Translations under genes and position numbers: made by a program
In this document: positions 59,826 to 64,000 of the stretch, piece by piece
Numbering within the stretch: position 1 is the first letter of the stretch
Layout of the letters: each line of letters starts with the position of its first letter
Notes under the pieces: model-generated
Database searches by the model: none
The model's input: only the letters and a program-made list of their open reading frames with translations
What the model was told of the DNA's origin: nothing
Source: JBGSKY01 sp041740995
Lineage (GTDB): Bacteria > Planctomycetota > Planctomycetia > Pirellulales > Pirellulaceae
Direction of reading: 5' to 3'
DNA length: 64,000 nt
NCBI GenBank assembly: GCA_041740995.1
Contig: JBGSKY010000026.1
Coordinates: 17,125-81,124, forward strand

Positions 59826-60239
59826 TTAACTACGATTGTATGTCTCAAAAGTGGAACTTGGATCAACGGTCCGAACATTTCCATGAGCGTTTATGATCAG
59901 GAAGTGTAAACCAAGTCGTTTCCTAACCCATTCACCAACCAGCGCAGCCTGACGAAGAAATTGATCGGTATCAGGGACAGCCATCGCGTATTTGATGGAA
60001 TCATCGGTCATGCCTTGAAGGATCTGACCCAGTCCGGTTCGGAAATCAAGACCGACAGCTTTTGTCGCTCCCTTCGCTTCAATTCGCCAACACTCTCCGG
60101 AATCCGGGTGAATACATGCAAAGTCAGCGTGTCCCGACTTCATGGGGACAAAGCCGAGTCCACTAAAATGTGCCTCTATTGACGCTTGAACAAATCCTTC
60201 GTTGGGGAATTCAATACCGAGTGGGAATCCGTTTGTCAC
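59826..60239 (-). CDS. PD-(D/E)XK nuclease-like protein (137 aa)
   Basis: GHADFACIHPDSGECWRIEAKGATKAVGLDFRTGLGQILQGM holds D-x(n)-E-A-K (Asp near 39, Glu-Ala-Lys near 54-56) followed by GLGQILQGM, resembling the Q-x3-Q helix of restriction-endonuclease folds. It is probably a DNA nuclease. Minus strand, 73 bases downstream of the HNH gene start group, opposite to the rest of the element: likely a cargo pair with the HNH endonuclease. Confidence 0.7.
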   Translation of the reverse strand: MTNGFPLGIEFPNEGFVQASIEAHFSGLGFVPMKSGHADFACIHPDSGECWRIEAKGATKAVGLDFRTGLGQILQGMTDDSIKYAMAVPDTDQFLRQAALVGEWVRKRLGLHFLIINAHGNVRTVDPSSTFETYNRS

Positions 60240-60312
60240 GTTGTTCTCTTTCGAGCGAGCGTAAGAAATAATAAAAACAGAGTCTCAAAAGCGATCTGAA
60301 TCAAAACTTTTT

Positions 60313-61110
60313 CTAAGTCTTCGGCAATTTCAAGCTTCCGATAAGTGCCTTTAAACTCAATGTCCGCTTGGGATAGCGATGTACCATTGCATGACAGTTC
60401 GCACAGAGGACAGTCATGTCGAACGACGGGTTGACTACCTGCTCATGATCGCTTTCGCTTAGTGGCTTTAAATGATGCACGTGAATGAATCCGGCGCCAT
60501 GAGATCCGTAGGCTTCCGAGAAGTTGAAACCGCACGCCAGACACGTCGTTCCATGAATTCGGATCGCTTCGGCCCGCAATTTTGGATCGCGTTCATATGT
60601 GGTAACAAGACGTTGCGTAGTCGCTCCTTCGACACCTGAAGTCAATGCCTCCGGCGTACCTTGCAATGCATCATTCATTGCAGCAGCCGCTTTGCTCAAC
60701 GTCGCTTTTGACAATATTTGATCATAAACCGATTGCTGAATGGACCGGACGCCATCTCGCCAATAATTAGATTGTCGCGACGCAGGGATAACTTCGTAGT
60801 GGCTATTGTCTTCTAACTTTGCGAGAACTGGTTCTTGAAAAGCTTGATAGTCCAAAACCTCGGCGAATTGATCCAATTTTTTGCTACCCGGATCCGGATA
60901 GATTTGCCCAATCTGGGCGATACCGAAATAGTGTCGACGCGGTGTTAACCGAAGATCTTTGAACTCAGGGTTTTTCATCAGCCCTTTGTAGTAGACCACC
61001 TTCGTTCCCGTAGTTAGATATTTTCGGTATCGATTTGGGAAGTGATAGGCGACTCCCGTCTGATCTTTCCACTGCGATTCATCGTTTTCAGTAATTACAG
61101 CGTACTGCAT
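60313..61110 (-). CDS. HNH endonuclease with EVE/YTH-like N-terminal domain
   Basis: 265 aa. The N-terminal part (about 1-110: QYAVITENDESQWKDQTGVAYHFPNRYRKYLTTGTKVVYYKGLMK...YFGIAQIGQIYPD) resembles EVE/ASCH-like modified-base readers. The C-terminus (about 185-260) is an HNH nuclease: CLACGFNFSEAYGSHGAGFIHVHHLKPLSESDHEQVVNPSFDMTVLCANCHAMVHR, with two Cys pairs for zinc, the H-H-x-x-P motif and an N in DMTVLCANCH. EVE-HNH fusions are modification-dependent restriction enzymes in several bacteria; here this is an inference from the architecture. Confidence 0.8.
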   Translation of the reverse strand: MQYAVITENDESQWKDQTGVAYHFPNRYRKYLTTGTKVVYYKGLMKNPEFKDLRLTPRRHYFGIAQIGQIYPDPGSKKLDQFAEVLDYQAFQEPVLAKLEDNSHYEVIPASRQSNYWRDGVRSIQQSVYDQILSKATLSKAAAAMNDALQGTPEALTSGVEGATTQRLVTTYERDPKLRAEAIRIHGTTCLACGFNFSEAYGSHGAGFIHVHHLKPLSESDHEQVVNPSFDMTVLCANCHAMVHRYPKRTLSLKALIGSLKLPKT

Positions 61111-61153
61111 AGAAAATTCAGACAGTTAGTTTGAGACCTAAATAATTGGCCCT

Positions 61154-61474
61154 ATGCCAGTTCGCAAAACGCATCGCTACAAATCCAGGCCGCAATCAGA
61201 ACGTGCGTTTCAAGCTCAAGTCATCGCCTTAGCCAAACTGACCGGCTGGCGGATCTATCATACTTACGATTCACGCCGGAGCGAACCAGGCTTTCCCGAT
61301 CTGATCTTGATCCGTGGATCGGTCTTGCTGGCGATCGAATTGAAGTCAGAGACCGGCAAACCGACCGCCGAGCAGCTCGCTTGGCTAGGCTCGTTTGCGG
61401 GGGTCCAGCGGGTGGAATCGTCGCTCTGGCGACCGAGCGACTGGGACACAATCCAGGCGACACTCGCAAAATAA
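61154..61474 (+). CDS. VRR-NUC-type nuclease (106 aa)
   Basis: SERAFQAQVIALAKLTGWRIYHTYDSRRSEPGFPDLILIRGSVLLAIELKSETGKPTAEQLAWLGSF is the phage-type VRR-NUC fold: E in SERAFQ, G-x-P-D, E-x-K (ELKSE) and Q in AEQ. Such nucleases act on DNA junctions or flaps in phages and mobile elements. It starts 43 bases past the divergent HNH gene. Confidence 0.87.
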   Translation: MPVRKTHRYKSRPQSERAFQAQVIALAKLTGWRIYHTYDSRRSEPGFPDLILIRGSVLLAIELKSETGKPTAEQLAWLGSFAGVQRVESSLWRPSDWDTIQATLAK

Positions 61475-61583
61475 ATGGCATCTTCCATTCGGAAATCTTA
61501 ACGCGCCTGACCAGACTAGTCCGCAAAGGTTGGATACTGGCGAACGTTGTTTTCTAAGTCCATTTTTCACTGGGAGAATACCT

Positions 61584-62216
61584 ATGTCGCGAGCGGAATC
61601 AGCCCGTGCCAGACGGAGGACGCGAGCCGTCGAGTCGCACAAATCAGCAGCCGATTGCATCGGAACGATTGAACCAGGCGTGTCTCTATTTGCGATCACG
61701 CGCGGTCAGTTTTCAATGATCGATGCAATTCAACACGTCATCAATCAAGTCGGCGAGTGTGACGTTTCGTGCTGGACGTGGTGCATTGCAGACTATGAAG
61801 TCGAAGCGTTCGAGTATTTCTTTGTCGAGAAACGAATCCAGTCGGCACGGCTAATGATTGATCGATCCGCTGAACAACGCAATTTGGAACTGATCAATCG
61901 TTGGCGGGAACTGTTTGGCGAATCGGCGGTCCGAGTTTGCATGAATCACGCAAAAATTGCGACTATTCAATCAGCAAAATACAAAGTCCTTTGTCGCGGA
62001 TCGATGAATCTAAATTTCAATCCGCGTTTCGAGCAATTCGATTTAACCGAAGGCGGCGAAGACTTTGATTTGGTTCGCCGCATCGAGCTCGAATTACCAG
62101 TCCTGCCCCGCAGCTCGTCGCGCCGTGATGCCGCGATTGCAACCCAATTGGAAGTCGCTTGGGACGCCGACGACTTAAAGCCATTTGGCGACGGCCTGAA
62201 GGTTTGGAATAAATGA
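61584..62216 (+). CDS. PLD-like (HKD-type) domain protein (210 aa)
   Basis: From ATG 61584. VCMNHAKIATIQSAKYKVLCRGSMNLNFNPRFEQFDL carries the phospholipase-D-type H-x-K...G-S-x-N core (HAK, GSMN). Only one HKD half-motif is visible, so a dimer would be needed. Family members in phages may be nucleases. An upstream frame from 61395 overlaps the VRR-NUC gene and is not used. It ends 4 bases into the terminase start (ATGA overlap). Confidence 0.75.
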   Translation: MSRAESARARRRTRAVESHKSAADCIGTIEPGVSLFAITRGQFSMIDAIQHVINQVGECDVSCWTWCIADYEVEAFEYFFVEKRIQSARLMIDRSAEQRNLELINRWRELFGESAVRVCMNHAKIATIQSAKYKVLCRGSMNLNFNPRFEQFDLTEGGEDFDLVRRIELELPVLPRSSSRRDAAIATQLEVAWDADDLKPFGDGLKVWNK

Positions 62217-62473
62217 GCGATCCAGCCAACCTGACCAAAGCCGAGATCATCGAAATCTTGCTCGCCAATGGAAACGCCCGCGACCGTTCGATTTTGTATG
62301 CCGACGTCTACCTTGAGTATCGAGAAGCGACGGCCAACATCGACAAGACCGGTGCCGTCGTTTCGAACCCCCGGACCGGTGCCCCAATGGACAATCCCTA
62401 TCTCAAAGTCCGCGATCGCGCATGGATGAAGCTGCGGAAAATGCAGAAGGTAAACACACAAGGCTTGTGGTGA
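62213..62473 (+). CDS. Terminase small subunit-like protein (P27 family type, 86 aa)
   Basis: The C-terminal half ILYADVYLEYREATANIDKTGAVVSNPRTGAPMDNPYLKVRDRAWMKLRKM matches the Y-x-x-A-...-G-x-V-V-x-x-x-x-G-x-P-x-x-N-P-Y-L-x-I-x-x-x-A-x-x-x-x-x-K-L pattern of P27-type small terminases. This is shorter than a full subunit (about 130-170 aa). No terminase large subunit is seen in the window. It overlaps the PLD-like gene by 4 bases. Confidence 0.7.
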   Translation: MSDPANLTKAEIIEILLANGNARDRSILYADVYLEYREATANIDKTGAVVSNPRTGAPMDNPYLKVRDRAWMKLRKMQKVNTQGLW

Positions 62474-62586
62474 ATTCGGAACGCAAAAAATCCCAATTTT
62501 TTTCCGCGAACTGTGACCAAAGGTGTCCCGGTGGCTGCCAAGAATCGGGAATCAAAATCGATTCCTTCTATTGTGGAGTAGCCATC

Positions 62587-62955
62587 TTGAACACCGAAAA
62601 ATTGCAACCCGCCGCCAGATTGTTATTCGCCCATCAAGCGTGGTTGCGAATGAAGAACCTGGAAAGAGCGATCTTGCGCGAGGTTGCCGACGTCACGAAA
62701 TTGTCCTTTTCGACCTGTGGCGACCTGCTCGACGCGGCCCAATCGCCGCAACAACTGATCGACGATGCGGAGCAATTGCGGGGCGGCAATCTCCGAAAAT
62801 ATGGAAGGACTTCGTTCAACCCCAAACAACACGAGATCGTCTTGGAACGATATTGCTGTACCTGGACCAACGTCGCAGAGTTCACTAAACAACATGCATC
62901 CAAACGCAAAGCAAAGAAACAGCGCAAATCGGAATTAAAGCCGCGACCAGATTGA
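62587..62955 (+). CDS. Hypothetical protein (122 aa), TTG start uncertain
   Basis: From TTG 62587 (ATG 62650 alternative). Sequence LFAHQAWLRMKNLERAILREVADVTKLSFSTCGDLLDAAQSPQQLIDDAEQLRGGNLRKYGRTSFNPKQHEIVLERYCCTWTNVAEF is helical. Basic tail RKAKKQRKSELKPRPD. The frame upstream of 62587 overlaps the terminase gene. Not recognised. Confidence 0.5.
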   Translation: MNTEKLQPAARLLFAHQAWLRMKNLERAILREVADVTKLSFSTCGDLLDAAQSPQQLIDDAEQLRGGNLRKYGRTSFNPKQHEIVLERYCCTWTNVAEFTKQHASKRKAKKQRKSELKPRPD

Positions 62956-62957
62956 AA

Positions 62958-62992
62958 TACGCTGGCAATCGCCTGGCGGTCTTTTGCGAGTG
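62958..62992 (+). pseudogene. Remnant of a paralog of the 246-aa element gene
   Basis: KYAGNRLAVFCE-stop, in frame, matches the GGNRLAVFCE segment of the 56046-56786 protein. The 26 bases at 62964-62989 differ from 56352-56377 at three positions, all synonymous. It lies directly after the stop of the previous gene and ends in TGA; a truncated leftover of a related gene. Confidence 0.55.
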
Positions 62993-63005
62993 AGGTGTTA
63001 CTAAC

Positions 63006-63182
63006 CTATTTTTTCTTATTCGTCGTAGATGGTGGCATCTGCGACGGTGGCTTTGAATTCGCAGGGGGATTACCTTGATTACCCCTCTGACCAGCGTTGA
63101 GGGGAGGGCTATTAGTGTTGCCTTTTGTAACACTAACTGCTCGCGTGCCCATCCGCTGAATGCCGTTATCATTGTTCTTCAT
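63006..63182 (-). CDS. Small ORF of 58 codons, Asn/Pro/Ser-rich
   Basis: From ATG 63182: MKNNDNGIQRMGTRAVSVTKG, then a low-complexity tail rich in Asn, Pro, Gly and Ser, ending in TNKKK. It overlaps the end of the DUF6338-type gene by 14 bases, which resembles a translationally coupled small gene. Composition is unlike chance, but there is no homolog known to me. Confidence 0.4.
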   Translation of the reverse strand: MKNNDNGIQRMGTRAVSVTKGNTNSPPLNAGQRGNQGNPPANSKPPSQMPPSTTNKKK

Positions 63183-63792
63183 TAGTAGTTTCCCCCATTC
63201 CTATAAAATCAACCATCAAAACTGAAGAAGCCGCAATAAGTATAGCATCTTCGTTGGGAAAATTCCGCGCATTAACTACGCCGTCCTCGTCAATGAGCCA
63301 AGAGCACTGATTCATTATGAAATAACCGTTTTCGGGGTCTTCAGGGAATTGTTGAGGCCAACCTCGCAGCATTTTCCCGCCGAACTTTTCGTCTAGGTAC
63401 AAAATTACATAACCATCGATTCTTCGAAACGCGAAATGCCATTCTGAGGGCTGTGAGTTTTTTCGCGTCAACATCCATCGATTCATTAATTCATGATATT
63501 GCCCTTCATTTGTGAGATAAGCGAATAGGTGACCGATAAACACGGCGTAGAAAACAGCCGCTACAAAATCCGCTTTGAGGCCAATTCCCCAACCGCCGCC
63601 GATCCAACTTACTGCAGCCCAATGAGAAACGATTACCATAAATTGGATTGGAATCGTTAAGAGTAGTGCATGAATAACCCTCTCAAATTGCACAGGCTTC
63701 TTGTGCGAAGTCAGGCTATGAACGATCCATGCTGCCAAAAACCCGGGCAATAAATAGTTGGCTAATTGAAAGACGTCCGAACCAATCCCCAT
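63169..63792 (-). CDS. DUF6338-like membrane protein (207 aa)
   Basis: Starts MGIGSDVFQLANYLLPGFLAAWIVHSLTSHKKPVQFERVIHALLLTIPIQFMVI, with three membrane helices (about 8-25, 40-60 and 75-95) and a soluble C-terminal domain RRIDGYVILYLDEKFGGKMLRGWPQQFPEDPENGYFIMNQCSWL, the layout of DUF6338 proteins (LPGF at the N-terminus; a WP-x-x-F-P segment). DUF6338 genes often occur in mobile or defence-like islands, but the function is unknown. Minus strand. Confidence 0.8.
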   Translation of the reverse strand: MGIGSDVFQLANYLLPGFLAAWIVHSLTSHKKPVQFERVIHALLLTIPIQFMVIVSHWAAVSWIGGGWGIGLKADFVAAVFYAVFIGHLFAYLTNEGQYHELMNRWMLTRKNSQPSEWHFAFRRIDGYVILYLDEKFGGKMLRGWPQQFPEDPENGYFIMNQCSWLIDEDGVVNARNFPNEDAILIAASSVLMVDFIGMGETTNEEQ

Positions 63793-63848
63793 TTTTTCTC
63801 CGCGTCAAAATCCAACACCTTCGACTGTCGGATTTATACTCTACCGCA

Positions 63849-64000
63849 TCAACGCTTGCCAGCTAGTAACGGAACGTCTAGGGCGGCTTTGCAATCTACT
63901 CCATTGGTGCACTGGCTATGCAGAATGAAGCGATCGGCGTAGGGGAGCAACGCAATCTCGCCAAGAAGAATTTGATTCTTCAACGCGTCGCACAAGGGCA
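63849..64000 (-). CDS. Partial hypothetical protein (C-terminus only)
   Basis: On the minus strand the window end is open for about 50 codons: PLCDALKNQILLGEIALLPYADRFILHSQCTNG...LAGKR then TGA (63851-63849). The composition is protein-like. The start is outside the window. Too short to name. Confidence 0.5.
   Translation of the reverse strand, partial: PLCDALKNQILLGEIALLPYADRFILHSQCTNGVDCKAALDVPLLAGKR

Noticed and set aside
62950..64000. Search for a second copy of the tRNA-Lys 3' end as right attachment site
   Set aside because: No match to the T arm or acceptor was found on either strand by eye; the right end is probably outside the window.

Overview
The window reads as a chromosomal segment of a planctomycete, most likely of the Pirellulales/Rhodopirellula type. 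The evidence is a DUF1559 prepilin-like protein, a BBP7-type outer membrane protein, giant secreted proteins with the N-terminal 'LENRRLL'-type motif and dockerin-like C-termini, a PEP-CTERM protein, an L9 protein with the planctomycete N-terminal extension, the futalosine menaquinone pathway, and a tyrosine integrase of the form common in this phylum. These assignments come from recognising families by eye; no search was run.

Layout. 0-5.4 kb: the end of a cyclase-repeat protein, a hypothetical, a lone GroES, then a translation/replication operon (L25, Pth, S6, SSB, L9) ending in tRNA-Leu(TAG) and a strong terminator. 5.5-12 kb: a glycosyltransferase and an LptF/LptG permease on +, facing a minus-strand operon of FabZ-like dehydratase, a tiny exported protein, an OBG/TGS GTPase and a CbiX chelatase, preceded by a non-RD protein kinase. 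12-21.5 kb: a minus-strand block of surface proteins (secreted EEP nuclease, PEP-CTERM protein, 1283-aa DNRLRE protein, lipoprotein, DUF1559 protein). 21.7-24 kb: a SulP transporter fused to a beta-carbonic anhydrase. 24.2-27.4 kb: a methyltransferase, flavoprotein and type III polyketide synthase operon, by gene content like phenolic-lipid/alkylquinone clusters. 29-36.4 kb: YjbQ, RtcB, menaquinone genes mqnA and mqnC, fabH-like and fabI-like genes, and a family 4 uracil-DNA glycosylase. 36.6-52.2 kb: BBP7 and DUF11/SdrD-type surface proteins, an epimerase, NfeD and HhH proteins, an NCS2-like permease, an MFS exporter, an AI-2E permease with a long cytosolic tail, a response regulator and a YidR/DUF3748 protein.

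52.35 kb to the window end: an integrated element next to tRNA-Lys(CTT). It has an integrase, an excisionase-type HTH protein, many small phage-like genes, an initiator-like protein whose coding sequence holds five perfect 13-bp iterons at exact 22-bp spacing followed by an A+T-rich stretch (a lambda-O-like origin), a minus-strand nuclease pair (EVE-like/HNH plus a PD-(D/E)XK-type protein), a VRR-NUC protein, a PLD-like protein and a P27-like terminase small subunit. No capsid, portal, tail or large terminase gene is visible. The content fits a phage satellite (PICI-like) better than a full prophage, but the right attachment site is not in the window. This element is the most interesting part of the sequence.
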